A DNA stretch of 64,000 nt from Erythrobacteraceae bacterium (GCA_027489065.1 JAIYAM010000001.1:79719-143718), one strand, 5' to 3'; shown: positions 30,796 to 38,782, numbered from the stretch's first letter. The notes: a model not told the origin generated them from the letters alone. A program made the numbers and translations.

Positions 30796-31913
30796 AACAC
30801 GATCATTTCGGCTTGCAGGCTGCCGGCCTGCTTGAGGCTTTCAAGGATCACGACCAGATCGGAGGCACCGACTCCGAGCAGGTTCAGCGCGTCGACGATC
30901 TCGGTGAGCGAGGCGGCGGCGGGCATATAGGCGACCCGGTCCGAGCGTTCCTCGATGGTGATGTCGCTGGATTCCTCCTGTGCGGTCTGTCCGCCGCTGA
31001 AGGGCGCCGGCTGGACGATTGCGGGGTTCTCGTCGATGCGGATCACCAGCTTTCCGTGGCTGACCGCGGCAGGCGCGAGGCGCACCGCATCGTTGATCAC
31101 GACTGTGCCGGTGCGGCTGTTGACGATCACCTTCGCAGCGACCGGCGCAGGCGTGACGGCAAGCATCTCGATATCGGCCAGCATCCCCGAGCGCAGGTCG
31201 TTGCCCTGTGGCAGGGCGAGCGCGATGCTCACCCCGTCGGCGATGCTGGCGATGCCCGGATAGCGGGTGTTGATCGCATCGCGCACCCGGGCCGCAGTGA
31301 GGAAATCGGCCTTGTGCAGGTTGAAGCGCAAGGTCGGCGAAAGGTCGAAACCCGTGGCAACCGCGCGTTCCACGCTGGCACCGTCGGCGATCCGTCCCAC
31401 GGTCGCGACATTGACGCTCAGCTGCGAGCCGTCACGCCCGGTCACTCCGAGCCCGCCGACCGCGACATTGCCCTGCGCCATCGCGTAGATCTGCCCGTCC
31501 GCACCGTAGAGCGGGGTCAGGACCAGCGCTCCGCCGCGCAGGCTCGCGGCCTGGCCGAGGGTCGAGACGGTGATGTCGATGCGCTGGCCGGGCTTGGCGA
31601 AGGCGGGGAGCTCGGCGGTGACGATCACGGCGGCGGCGTTGCGCAGCACCGGGCTCACGCCCGGCGGCAGCGGCAGGCCGAGCCTCCCCGAGATCCCGCG
31701 CATCGCTTCGGTCGCGTATTCAAGCTGGTTGTCGCCGGTCCCCTGCAGACCGACGACGATGCCGTAGCCGGTCAGCTGGTTGGCACGCAGCCCCTCGAAC
31801 TGGCCGAGATCGCGGATGCGCTCGGCCTGCGCGGGCATGGGGACCTGTCCTGCGATCACGGCGAGCAGCAGGTAGAGCAGCGGAGCGAGGATGCGGATGC
31901 GGGTGCGGTTCAT
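30792..31913 (-). CDS. flgI: Flagellar P-ring protein FlgI
   Basis: A 373-residue periplasmic protein with an N-terminal signal peptide (ILAPLLYLLLAVIAGQVPMP, cleaved after AQA) and FlgI signatures (RIRDLGQFEGLRANQLTGYG, VVGLQGTGDN, and TEIVDALNLLGVGASDLVVI near the end). It forms the bushing in the peptidoglycan and needs FlgA for assembly; flgA is at 38875 in this locus. Confidence 0.95.
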   Translation of the reverse strand: MNRTRIRILAPLLYLLLAVIAGQVPMPAQAERIRDLGQFEGLRANQLTGYGIVVGLQGTGDNQLEYATEAMRGISGRLGLPLPPGVSPVLRNAAAVIVTAELPAFAKPGQRIDITVSTLGQAASLRGGALVLTPLYGADGQIYAMAQGNVAVGGLGVTGRDGSQLSVNVATVGRIADGASVERAVATGFDLSPTLRFNLHKADFLTAARVRDAINTRYPGIASIADGVSIALALPQGNDLRSGMLADIEMLAVTPAPVAAKVIVNSRTGTVVINDAVRLAPAAVSHGKLVIRIDENPAIVQPAPFSGGQTAQEESSDITIEERSDRVAYMPAAASLTEIVDALNLLGVGASDLVVILESLKQAGSLQAEMIVL

Positions 31914-31926
31914 GGCTCTCCCCTCC

Positions 31927-32649
31927 TCAGAACGGCGAGACGAAGTTGAAGAAGCGGCTCAGCCAGCCCGGCCGGCTCGCCTGCTGCACCGCGCCTTTGC
32001 CCGAATAGATGATCCGCGCATTGGCGACCTGCGAGGAGGCGAGACGGTTGTCGCTGTCGATGTCGACCAGCCGGACGCGGCCGGCGAACTGCACCCATTC
32101 GTCGCCCTGGCTGAACATCATCTGCTTTTCTCCGACCACTTCGGCGGTGCCGTTGGGGTAGATGGCGGCAATCGTGACCGCGACCGCGCCGTTGAGGCGG
32201 CTTTGCTGCCCGGCATTGCCCGAGCCGTTGAACGACCCTTCGGCGGCGGCTTTAAGAGCTTCGGGATCGAGGAAATCGAGCGGGCCCTTGGTGGGCGGGG
32301 TGATCCCGAAGCTGCCTTCGCGGCTCGTCTTTCCGGTGGTGCTCTTGGACGTGGTGGTCGCTTCGGTGAGGACAATCGTCACCATGTCGCCGAGCGCCCT
32401 TGCGCGGGTGCCCGTGACGAGCCCGGCATAGCCGTTGCCGGCCTGAAAGATCGCGCCCGTGCTCGCGGGCTGGGGCGCAAGCGGAGCCGCCGCGAAGGGA
32501 TCGCCTGCGTTCGCCACGGTCAGCGCGGCTCCCGGCGGCGGCGGCGCGGTGAAGCCCGGCTGCGGCCCCTTGCCGCCGCCCATGCAGGCGGCAAGGCACA
32601 GCGGCCCGGCCAGAACGAAAAGGGTGCGACCCGTCATCCGCTTCCTCAC
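31927..32649 (-). CDS. flgH: Flagellar L-ring lipoprotein FlgH
   Basis: A 240-residue outer-membrane lipoprotein. A lipobox LAAC places the lipidated cysteine at residue 22, and the core motif GDMVTIVLTEATTTSKSTTG is present. The C terminus has GRVRLVDIDSDNRLASSQVA, ending WLSRFFNFVSPF. The start overlaps the flgG stop by 4 bp. Codons in the middle (CTT AAA in ALKAAAEG) are atypical for this genome and form part of a possible FliA promoter. Confidence 0.94.
   Translation of the reverse strand: MRKRMTGRTLFVLAGPLCLAACMGGGKGPQPGFTAPPPPGAALTVANAGDPFAAAPLAPQPASTGAIFQAGNGYAGLVTGTRARALGDMVTIVLTEATTTSKSTTGKTSREGSFGITPPTKGPLDFLDPEALKAAAEGSFNGSGNAGQQSRLNGAVAVTIAAIYPNGTAEVVGEKQMMFSQGDEWVQFAGRVRLVDIDSDNRLASSQVANARIIYSGKGAVQQASRPGWLSRFFNFVSPF
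32229..32256 (-). promoter_or_regulatory. Possible intragenic sigma-28 promoter in flgH
   Basis: On the minus strand, CTTAAA (32256-32251), a 14-bp spacer and GTCGTTCA (32236-32229). This is the same layout as the four other FliA-type promoters, with one mismatch from GTCGTTCT. It would read flgI, flgJ, flgK, flgL, motA and motB, several of which are late genes in other bacteria. It lies in coding sequence and could be chance. Confidence 0.4.
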
Positions 32650-33437
32650 AGCGTCTGATTGGCGTTGCGCAGCATCTCGTCGACCGCGCTCACCATCTTG
32701 GAGTTGATCTCGTAGGCGCGCTGGGTCTCGATCATCTCGACCAGCTCCTCGACGACATTGACGTTCGAGCCTTCGAGCATGCCCTGCCGCACCTGCCCGC
32801 GCCCGTTCTCGCCGGCGAGGCCGACCTCGGCCGGGCCGGACGCGGCGGTCTCTACGAGGAAGTTGTCGCCGACCGCCCTGAGCCCGGCCGGATTGACGAA
32901 GCTGGCGATCTGGAGCTGGCCGAGCAGGGTCGGCTCGGCCTGGCCCTGGGCCACCGCGCTCACCGTCCCGTCGGGGGCAATGGTGATCGACTGCGATCCG
33001 GGCGGGATCTGGATCGGCGGCTGGAGGGCATAACCTTGCGCGGTGATCAGCGTGCCGTCGTTCGACAGCGTGAAGTTGCCCGCGCGGGTGAAGCCCGGCT
33101 GGCCGCCGCCCGGCAGCTCGACCTGAAAGAAGCCGTCCCCGTCCAAAGCGATGTCGAGACGGTTGCCGGTCGTGTTGAGGGTGCCCTGGGTCTGGATGCG
33201 GCTGGTGCCCTGCACCTGCACCCCGGTGCCGAGGTTGAGCCCGACGGCAAAGGCGGTCTGCCCGGTCGAGGCCTGCCCGGCGGTGCGCTGCTCCTGATAG
33301 GCGAGGGTCGCGAAGTCGACGCGGTCGCGCTTGAAGCCGGTGGTGCCGATGTTGGCGAGGTTGTTGGCGATGACACGCATCCGCGCGTCCTGGGCCTCGA
33401 GCCCGGTGCGGGCGACGTGAAGGGCGGAGGTGGGCAT
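32646..33437 (-). CDS. flgG: Distal rod protein FlgG
   Basis: A 263-residue rod protein. It carries the N-terminal motif RMRVIANNLANIGTTGFKRD, the internal FNVALDGDGFF-like piece (RLDIALDGDGFFQVELPGGG) and the C-terminal ELVEMIETQRAYEINSKMVS. This is the standard FlgG length and the closest to consensus of the rod/hook family members here. A ribosome site (CAGGAGACC) precedes the ATG. Confidence 0.95.
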   Translation of the reverse strand: MPTSALHVARTGLEAQDARMRVIANNLANIGTTGFKRDRVDFATLAYQEQRTAGQASTGQTAFAVGLNLGTGVQVQGTSRIQTQGTLNTTGNRLDIALDGDGFFQVELPGGGQPGFTRAGNFTLSNDGTLITAQGYALQPPIQIPPGSQSITIAPDGTVSAVAQGQAEPTLLGQLQIASFVNPAGLRAVGDNFLVETAASGPAEVGLAGENGRGQVRQGMLEGSNVNVVEELVEMIETQRAYEINSKMVSAVDEMLRNANQTL

Positions 33438-33466
33438 GGGTCAGGTCTCCTGTGGAAATGAAGGGG

Positions 33467-34225
33467 TCAGCGCAGCGACATCAGGCCGCTGCCGGCTTCG
33501 TCGAGCTCGCCCGCGGTGGCGATCACCCGCGCGCGCTGTTCGAAGGCGCGCTGCGCCTCGACCATCTGCACGAGCGTGTCGGCGGTTTCGACATTGGACA
33601 TCTCGAGCGCGCCCGGGGTGAGGCGCGCGGTCGGATCGGGGGGCAGCACACCGGTCCCGCCACTCGCGGCCGGCACTTTCAGGAACCCGTCGATCCCCTT
33701 GGCGAGCGGGCTGCCTTCGGGATTGACCAGCCGGATGCGGTCGATCGGCTCTGCGGCCGCGCCTGGTGCGGTCGGATCGCGGCCCAGCACCGTTCCGTCG
33801 GCGGCGATTGCAAGGATGAAACCCGGCGGCACCGTGATCGGCGCGCCGCTTTCGCCCAGCACGGCAAGGCCGTCACCGTTCTCGAGCACGCCGGAGGCTG
33901 CGACCCGAAGGTCGCCGCGGCGCGAATAAACCTCGTCCTGACGGTCGGGCGACTGGAGCGCGATCAGCGCCTTGCCCTCCATCGCGACGTCGAGCGCGTT
34001 GCCGGTCGGCACCGTGCGGGCCGCGGCCATGTCCGCTCCGCGCACATTGCCGCGCGCCAACGCCCGGGCCTCCAGCGAGCCGTCCTTGAGCGTCGCCGAG
34101 GTGACCGCGAAGATTTCCTGGCGGAAGCCCGGCGTCGAGGCGTTGGCGAGATTGTTCGCCACGACCCGCTGCCGGTCCATCGCCGCGTTCATCGCGGTCA
34201 TCGCGGTGTAGATCAGCCGGTCCAT
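33467..34225 (-). CDS. flgF: Proximal rod protein FlgF
   Basis: A 252-residue rod protein related to FlgG, with RVVANNLANASTPGFRQEIF near the N terminus and TADTLVQMVEAQRAFEQRAR near the C terminus. Its order, after flgE and before flgG, is canonical. It is 4 bp downstream of flgE. Confidence 0.92.
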   Translation of the reverse strand: MDRLIYTAMTAMNAAMDRQRVVANNLANASTPGFRQEIFAVTSATLKDGSLEARALARGNVRGADMAAARTVPTGNALDVAMEGKALIALQSPDRQDEVYSRRGDLRVAASGVLENGDGLAVLGESGAPITVPPGFILAIAADGTVLGRDPTAPGAAAEPIDRIRLVNPEGSPLAKGIDGFLKVPAASGGTGVLPPDPTARLTPGALEMSNVETADTLVQMVEAQRAFEQRARVIATAGELDEAGSGLMSLR

Positions 34226-34229
34226 CGCC

Positions 34230-35042
34230 TTACGAACGCAGGTTCAGGACGGTCTGCGAGATCTGCGTGGCGGTATCGATGGCCTTGGCATTGGCCTGGA
34301 AATTGCGCTGCGCGGTGAGCAGCGAGACCATTTCCTCGGCGAGATCGACGTTGGAGCGCTCGAGCGCGCCGCTGATCATCTTGCCGTAGGTGCCGATGCC
34401 TGGGTTGCCGAACACCGCCGCGCCGGAATCCCCGGTCGCCTGCCACTTGGTTTGTCCGGCCGAGCGCAGGCCATTGGGGGCCGGGAAGCTCGCCAGCGCG
34501 ACCTGACCGATCGGCTGGGTGCTGCCGTCGGCATAGGCCGCGATGATGATCCCGCGTACGTCGATCGTGACGTTGGCGAGGGTCACGCCGGCCGCATTGG
34601 TGATCGGCACGTCGACATCGGCGGGCGTTGTCGAGGTCGGGAGACCGGCGGCGTCGACCGGATAGCCCTGAAGACGGTTGCCCCAGGAATCCTCGAGCTC
34701 GCCCGCAGCGGTCAGGCGGAAATTGCCGTTGCGGGTGTAGGAGACCTGCCCCGAGAACGGGTTGGAGAGCGCAAAGAACCCGTCGCCGTCGATCGCGAGA
34801 TCCAGCGAGCGCCCGGTCTGTTCAAGCGGGCCGAGCACGAAGTCCTGGGTGATCCCGGCGACGGTCGAGCCGATGCCCGGGCTGCGGCGCGGATCGGTCG
34901 AGGAGCCGGTGGCGACGAGATCGGCGAACTGCACCGAGCTCTTCTTGAAGCCCACCGTCTCGGCATTGGCGATGTTGTGGGCAATGACGCGCAGGTCGGT
35001 TTCGGCGTTCTTGAGGCCGGACAAGGAAGTGAAGAAAGACAT
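34230..35042 (-). CDS. flgE: Flagellar hook protein FlgE (short form)
   Basis: A 270-residue hook protein with FlgE-type ends: N-terminal SLSGLKNAETDLRVIAHNIA and C-terminal LTAQRNFQANAKAIDTATQI. Most FlgE are about 390 residues or more. This one lacks most of the D2 and any D3 insertion and keeps D0-D1 plus a small middle domain (VTLANVTIDVRGIIIAAYAD). Position between flgD and flgF makes FlgE the only reasonable call, and flgF and flgG are both separately present. The 40-bp gap before it has a GAAAGGATCGTCCCCC ribosome region. Confidence 0.88.
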   Translation of the reverse strand: MSFFTSLSGLKNAETDLRVIAHNIANAETVGFKKSSVQFADLVATGSSTDPRRSPGIGSTVAGITQDFVLGPLEQTGRSLDLAIDGDGFFALSNPFSGQVSYTRNGNFRLTAAGELEDSWGNRLQGYPVDAAGLPTSTTPADVDVPITNAAGVTLANVTIDVRGIIIAAYADGSTQPIGQVALASFPAPNGLRSAGQTKWQATGDSGAAVFGNPGIGTYGKMISGALERSNVDLAEEMVSLLTAQRNFQANAKAIDTATQISQTVLNLRS

Positions 35043-35082
35043 GGGGGACGATCCTTTCTGGTGGGGGTCGGAGAGAAGGCAA

Positions 35083-35388
35083 TCAGGCCGGCGGCAGGCG
35101 GCGCGCGGTCGCCTCCTGCGCGGAGATCAGCCGGTCGAGCTTGGCCGAGATCTCCTCGAGCGTCGCGCCGCTCTCGGTGGTCGCGGCGAGCGCCGAGAAC
35201 TGCGCCATCTGCGCCAGCATCGCCTGATTGTCGGTGGGCGCGAGCGGATCCTGCTGGGAGAGCTGCGTGGTCAGCAGCCGCAGGAAATCGGCCTGGCCGA
35301 GCGATTGCGTGGCGCCCTTCAGCCTGGAGGGCGTGTTGAGCCGGTCGAGCGTCGTCTGCGCGGCCGGGGAGATCGAAGTCGTGTCCAT
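35083..35388 (-). CDS. flgD: Hook-capping protein FlgD (short form)
   Basis: A 101-residue protein holding only the conserved N-terminal FlgD core (LGQADFLRLLTTQLSQQDPL, then TDNQAMLAQMAQFSALAATT). The C-terminal Tudor and FnIII-like domains of the usual 220-residue protein are missing. The stop is clean and the genes around it are intact, so this looks like a natural minimal cap matching the short hook protein rather than a truncation. Confidence 0.87.
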   Translation of the reverse strand: MDTTSISPAAQTTLDRLNTPSRLKGATQSLGQADFLRLLTTQLSQQDPLAPTDNQAMLAQMAQFSALAATTESGATLEEISAKLDRLISAQEATARRLPPA

Positions 35389-35390
35389 GA

Positions 35391-35801
35391 TTACTGGCTC
35401 CTCAGGGTTTCGAGCATCAATTGCTTGGCGGTCTGCAGCGCCTGGACCAGGTTCTGGTACTGGCGGGCGCTCTCCATGATCTCGATCATCTCGGCGGTCT
35501 CATCGACCGGGGCCTCCCAGACATTGCCGTCCTTGTCGGCGAGCGGGTGGCCGGGATCGTGGCGCTTGGTCGGCGCGGTATCGGCCCGCACGAGACCGCT
35601 GGTCGTGACCCCGGCGAGGCCCGAAGCCCGGTCGAGTTCGACGGCAAAGACCGCGCGGATCGGGCGGTAGGCACCCTCCTCGGTGGAGGAGACGGAGCCG
35701 GCGTTGGCGAGGTTCGAGGTCGCCGCGTTCATGCGCACCATCTGCGCGCTCATCGCGCGGGTGGTCATGGAGAACAGCGTGGAAGGGGTCTGGTCGGGCA
35801 T
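35391..35801 (-). CDS. flgC: Proximal rod protein FlgC
   Basis: A 136-residue rod protein with SAQMVRMNAATSNLANAGSV near the N terminus and MIEIMESARQYQNLVQALQT near the C terminus. I use the ATG at 35801. A GTG at 35810 that overlaps the flgB stop (GTGA) is an alternative adding three residues. flgD starts 2 bp downstream. Confidence 0.9.
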   Translation of the reverse strand: MPDQTPSTLFSMTTRAMSAQMVRMNAATSNLANAGSVSSTEEGAYRPIRAVFAVELDRASGLAGVTTSGLVRADTAPTKRHDPGHPLADKDGNVWEAPVDETAEMIEIMESARQYQNLVQALQTAKQLMLETLRSQ

Positions 35802-35806
35802 CGCCG

Positions 35807-36163
35807 TCACTCGCCCTTCAGCGCGCGGGTGATGGTGCTCACCCGGCCCTGCACGAAGCTGAGCGTCGCCGAATAGGCCACCGCGTTCTCGGCGAAGGCG
35901 ACCTGTTCGCGGTTCAATTCGACCGTGTTGCCGTCCAGCGAGGGCATGGTCGGCCGGCGATAGAGCATGCGGGCATCGCCGCCCCCGGCGGTGGTCACAC
36001 CGCGCGCACGCGCCAGCCGGGCGTCGAGCGCAGCATTGAAGTCGATGTCGCGGGCCTTGAAACCGGGCGTTGCCGCATTGGCGATGTTCGATGCGATCAC
36101 CCCCATGCGTTCGGAACGCAGGGTCAGCGCGGCGCCGTGAATCCCGAAAAGTCGCTCGTTCAT
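35807..36163 (-). CDS. flgB: Proximal rod protein FlgB
   Basis: A 118-residue rod protein: SERMGVIASNIANAATPGFK near the N terminus and VAFAENAVAYSATLSFVQGR near the C terminus. It is the first gene of the flg operon. An AGGAGGCCCTGGC ribosome region precedes the ATG, and a sigma-54 promoter lies 57 bp upstream. Confidence 0.92.
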   Translation of the reverse strand: MNERLFGIHGAALTLRSERMGVIASNIANAATPGFKARDIDFNAALDARLARARGVTTAGGGDARMLYRRPTMPSLDGNTVELNREQVAFAENAVAYSATLSFVQGRVSTITRALKGE

Positions 36164-36219
36164 GCCAGGGCCTCCTGTCAGCAGCAGCGGGACGGGCCCG
36201 CAGGTTCGCCGGCATGGAC

Positions 36220-36235
36220 AGCAGGAAGCGTGCCA
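36220..36235 (-). promoter_or_regulatory. Sigma-54 promoter of the flgB operon
   Basis: On the minus strand the sequence is TGGCACGCTTCCTGCT: GG and GC are separated by exactly 10 bp, with the -24 element TGGCACG perfect and TGCT at -12. The predicted start is near 36209, about 46 bp before flgB. It matches the promoters at 38790 and 40249. Confidence 0.85.
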
Positions 36236-36378
36236 AACCGGCGGAGACGGTGGCGGTCAGGGCGGCGCACTTGCCATTCTCCCGCCGTGGCTGCGCGGGC
36301 GGCGGCAGGCTTTTGCCGGATGGCGGGCGCAGGCCGGGCAAAGCCGTGCCGCATCAACCCGTAGTGCGGCGGCCAAGG

Positions 36379-36406
36379 CTTAATTGCCCTGCCCCCGGGT
36401 CGTTCT
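36379..36406 (+). promoter_or_regulatory. Sigma-28 (FliA) promoter of the second MotA/MotB-like pair
   Basis: CTTAAT (36379-36384), a 14-bp spacer and GTCGTTCT (36399-36406), followed by CGC just as in the flgM promoter. The predicted start is near 36413, 28 bp before the ATG at 36441. The 277-bp gap between flgB and this gene holds this promoter, the divergent sigma-54 promoter, and nothing else that I can recognise. Confidence 0.65.
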
Positions 36407-36440
36407 CGCTTCTCGCAAACCAGCCTTTGGGGGACCCGCC

Positions 36441-37118
36441 ATGCCGCATACCTTGTCTGCCCTGATCGATCCGGGCGCGCTCGCGATCGTGGTCGCCGGG
36501 ACGGTGCTCGCCACGGTCGCGCGCTGCGGCTGGCAGGATTTCGGCGCGGCCTTGCGGGCGGCGGCACGGTTGCTGCGGCGCGGTTTCCAGCGCGAGGCCA
36601 ACCGCCGCGCGCTCGCGCTGGCGGTGAGCGCGATCGCACGTGACGGCCAGCGCCGCGCCGATCCGGCGCTGCCGCCGGACCGCGCGCTCGGGCTGATGCT
36701 CGAAACCTACCTGCGCCACGGCACGCTCGAGGCGGTCGGGCAGATCCGCCGCTCCGAACGCGCGCTCGACGAGGCGCGGCGGGTCGGCGCGGCGCAGGTC
36801 TTCGGCTGGGCGGGCGAACTCGCCCCGGTGCTGGGCCTGATCGGCACGCTGTACGGCCTCGCCCAGCTCGCCCCGCAGGAAGGCATCGGCAACACCGTCG
36901 CCGTGATCATGACCGCAGTGTCGACCGCAGTGCTGACATCGCTGTACGGCGCGCTGCTCGCGCACCTCGTCTGCCACCCGCTGGCCAGCGCAATCGAGCG
37001 GCGCGGGGCCGCCGACGAGCGTGAGCGCGAATCGCTGGCCGACTGGTTCACCGCGCAGATCGATCGCACCGATCCGGGCGAGCAGGCGCGACGCGCGCAT
37101 CTCAGGGGCGTTGCATGA
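36441..37118 (+). CDS. MotA/TolQ/ExbB-family proton channel subunit
   Basis: A 225-residue protein with MotA-like architecture. The N terminus LIDPGALAIVVAGTVLATVA resembles the DPGS-IVIGGT first segment of MotA/PomA. After a charged cytoplasmic stretch, two membrane segments carry the family core (AGELAPVLGLIGTLYGLAQL, then VIMTAVSTAVLTSLYGALLA). It is shorter than the main MotA (287). A GGGGGACCCGCC sequence supports the ATG at 36441. It overlaps the following small MotB/ExbD-like gene by 4 bp and has a FliA-type promoter. Probable role: second stator or energy-coupling channel in motility. Exact function unknown. Confidence 0.75.
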   Translation: MPHTLSALIDPGALAIVVAGTVLATVARCGWQDFGAALRAAARLLRRGFQREANRRALALAVSAIARDGQRRADPALPPDRALGLMLETYLRHGTLEAVGQIRRSERALDEARRVGAAQVFGWAGELAPVLGLIGTLYGLAQLAPQEGIGNTVAVIMTAVSTAVLTSLYGALLAHLVCHPLASAIERRGAADERERESLADWFTAQIDRTDPGEQARRAHLRGVA

Positions 37119-37588
37119 GCGGCGCCACCTCGCCCTCTCCGGCGAGAGGGGCGCGCGCCGGGCATGGCTGGCAACTGATCTTCGCCGATCTCGCGCTGAT
37201 CCTGTTCCTGCTGACCCTCTCGGCGCTTCCCGCTGCCGAGGCCGAGAGCGGGCGAAGGCTCGCCGACAGCGAGGCGAGTGAGCGCGATGCACGAGGCATG
37301 CCGCGGCCCGAGGTGGCTCCGGCACAGGCGCTCTACCGCGCGGTGCCGGGCGGGCCGGGGCTGGGTGCGTGGCTCGCCGCCCAGCAGCCCGACCCGCGCA
37401 CCACGCTGACGATCTTCGCGACCCATAGGGCGGGCGACGAGGCGCAGGCCTGGGCGCGGGCCGAGGCGCTTGCCGCCGAGGCACGCGCCGCCGGCACGCG
37501 GGTGCGCACGATCATCACCGCGGGGGACACACCGGACCTCTACGCCAGCCTCGCCTATGACGAGCCGGTGGCGGACCCTGCCCGCTGA
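37115..37588 (+). CDS. Small MotB/ExbD-like membrane protein
   Basis: A 157-residue protein with a short basic N terminus, one membrane helix (IFADLALILFLLTLSALP) and a periplasmic region of about 110 residues. Asp25 sits at the start of the helix in the place of the proton-carrying Asp of MotB and ExbD. There is no recognisable OmpA peptidoglycan-binding motif (no NxxLSxxRA), although LTIFATHRAGDEAQAWARAE may be its degenerate remnant. It overlaps the MotA-like gene by 4 bp. The N-terminal codons include a small palindrome (37133-37150). The pair relation is firm from position; function is inferred. Confidence 0.65.
   Translation: MSGATSPSPARGARAGHGWQLIFADLALILFLLTLSALPAAEAESGRRLADSEASERDARGMPRPEVAPAQALYRAVPGGPGLGAWLAAQQPDPRTTLTIFATHRAGDEAQAWARAEALAAEARAAGTRVRTIITAGDTPDLYASLAYDEPVADPAR
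37133..37150. repeat. Small palindrome in the N-terminal codons of the MotB-like gene
   Basis: CCCTCTC and GAGAGGG form a 7-bp stem around CGGC. It resembles the short GC-rich palindromes that are dispersed in related genomes and is read in frame as part of SPSPARGARAG. It may be a decayed palindromic-element insertion or simply chance. Confidence 0.35.
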
Positions 37589-37609
37589 GCCTTCCTCAAG
37601 GTCCGTGTT

Positions 37610-38686
37610 TCAGCCGAGTTCGACCCGGTTGCGGCCGAGCTGCTTGGCCCGGTAAAGTGCGGCGTCCGCGCGGGCGAGCGCGCCGCGGGTGTCCGCATCC
37701 GCACCGACTTCGGCGATACCGCCCGAGAAGGTGATCTTGCCGAACGGCTGCCCGGTGTCCTTGTTCATCAGGATCCGCGCCGCCTGAGCGCGGCGGATCG
37801 CGTCCAGCCTGCCCTTGGCCGCTTGCTTGTCGAGACCGTAGAACAGCAGCACGAATTCCTCGCCCCCGTGCCGCGCGGTGAAGCAGGAATCCCCTGCCAT
37901 TTCGTGCAGGCTGGCCGCGAGCGCGCAGAGCACCCGGTCTCCGGCCGCGTGGCCGTGGCGATCATTGATCTGCTTGAAGTGATCGACATCGCAGAACGCG
38001 ATGCTGAGCGGATCGCCCTTGGCGCGCGCCTCGATCGTTGCCGAGACCAGCTGCCGCTCGAAGGCGCGGCGGTTGGGCAAGCGGGTGAGGTGATCGACAT
38101 CGGCCTCGCTGCGCGCCCTGGCGAGGCTGTGCTGCAGGCGGTCGATCTCGACCTCGCTGCGCGCCATCGCGGATTCGACCTGCTCAATTCGCGACAACAT
38201 CGCGCGCGAGAGGTCGATCACCTCCACCAGGCCCTCGGGCTTGGCGAGCGCCTCGATCTGCACGCCGATGGCGCCGCGGTGGTCGCTGGTCTCGCTCTGC
38301 GCCGCACGCGCTGTCTCGGCAAAATGCGTGAGCGTGTATTCGAGCTTCTCGGACAGCGTGTCGAGCGCGGCGATATGGCTGTGCCCGTCGGGATCGAGCC
38401 GGGCGAGCGTGTCGAGCCAGTGCTGGTCGATCGGCTCGCCCGAAACCTCGCGCTGCACGAGGGCCGAGGCGAGTTCGGGCTGCGAGCCCGACAGCGCGCC
38501 GCACACGAAGGCGAGGTTCTGCGGGGTCACCGGCAGATCGTGATGCAGCACGAAGTCACCGATTTTCGCGAGCAGCGCACGGCGCGCCTCCCGGGCGCGG
38601 CCCTCAGGCGCGGACGGCTCGGACAGCTTGGAGGCCTCTGCATGTCCCCGGGGAGAGCGGGTGAGATAGCCGGTCGGAAAGGGCAT
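37610..38686 (-). CDS. GGDEF diguanylate cyclase
   Basis: A 358-residue soluble protein. The catalytic motif is GGEEF (274-278), with DHLTRLPNRRAFE opening the GGDEF domain and CDVDHFKQINDRHGHAAGD after it. The inhibitory RxxD site upstream of GGEEF is not present (GDSC occurs instead), so product inhibition is probably absent. Residues 1-180 form a helical N-terminal region with a coiled-coil linker (IEQVESAMARSEVEIDRLQH) and no membrane helix. It lies inside the flagellar locus and converges with the MotB-like gene, which suggests c-di-GMP control of motility. Confidence 0.87.
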   Translation of the reverse strand: MPFPTGYLTRSPRGHAEASKLSEPSAPEGRAREARRALLAKIGDFVLHHDLPVTPQNLAFVCGALSGSQPELASALVQREVSGEPIDQHWLDTLARLDPDGHSHIAALDTLSEKLEYTLTHFAETARAAQSETSDHRGAIGVQIEALAKPEGLVEVIDLSRAMLSRIEQVESAMARSEVEIDRLQHSLARARSEADVDHLTRLPNRRAFERQLVSATIEARAKGDPLSIAFCDVDHFKQINDRHGHAAGDRVLCALAASLHEMAGDSCFTARHGGEEFVLLFYGLDKQAAKGRLDAIRRAQAARILMNKDTGQPFGKITFSGGIAEVGADADTRGALARADAALYRAKQLGRNRVELG

Positions 38687-38763
38687 GGCGGGGCACAGAT
38701 CTTGAAGATTGAACGGGAAGTCCCGGAGCTATCATCCCATGCTTAAGTCGCCCCGCAGGCGGC

Positions 38764-38782
38764 CCTAGGGAAACCCCCTAGG
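38764..38782. promoter_or_regulatory. CCTAGG pair upstream of the flgA sigma-54 promoter
   Basis: Two CCTAGG palindromes (38764-38769 and 38777-38782), 13 bp centre to centre, end 8 bp before the -24 GG of the flgA promoter. A similar pair lies before the slt promoter. CCTAGG is rare in GC-rich DNA. This is a candidate activator (FlbD) site; the assignment is inference. Confidence 0.35.

Noticed and set aside
31930..31938. GCCGTTCT on the minus strand just upstream of flgI.
   Set aside because: It is the end of flgH coding sequence and has no CTTAA box 14 bp upstream.
38715..38770. CTTAAG between the GGDEF gene and flgA, a possible FliA -35 box on either strand.
   Set aside because: The -10 positions read GCCCTAGG (plus) and TCCGGGAC (minus), matching at only about three positions.
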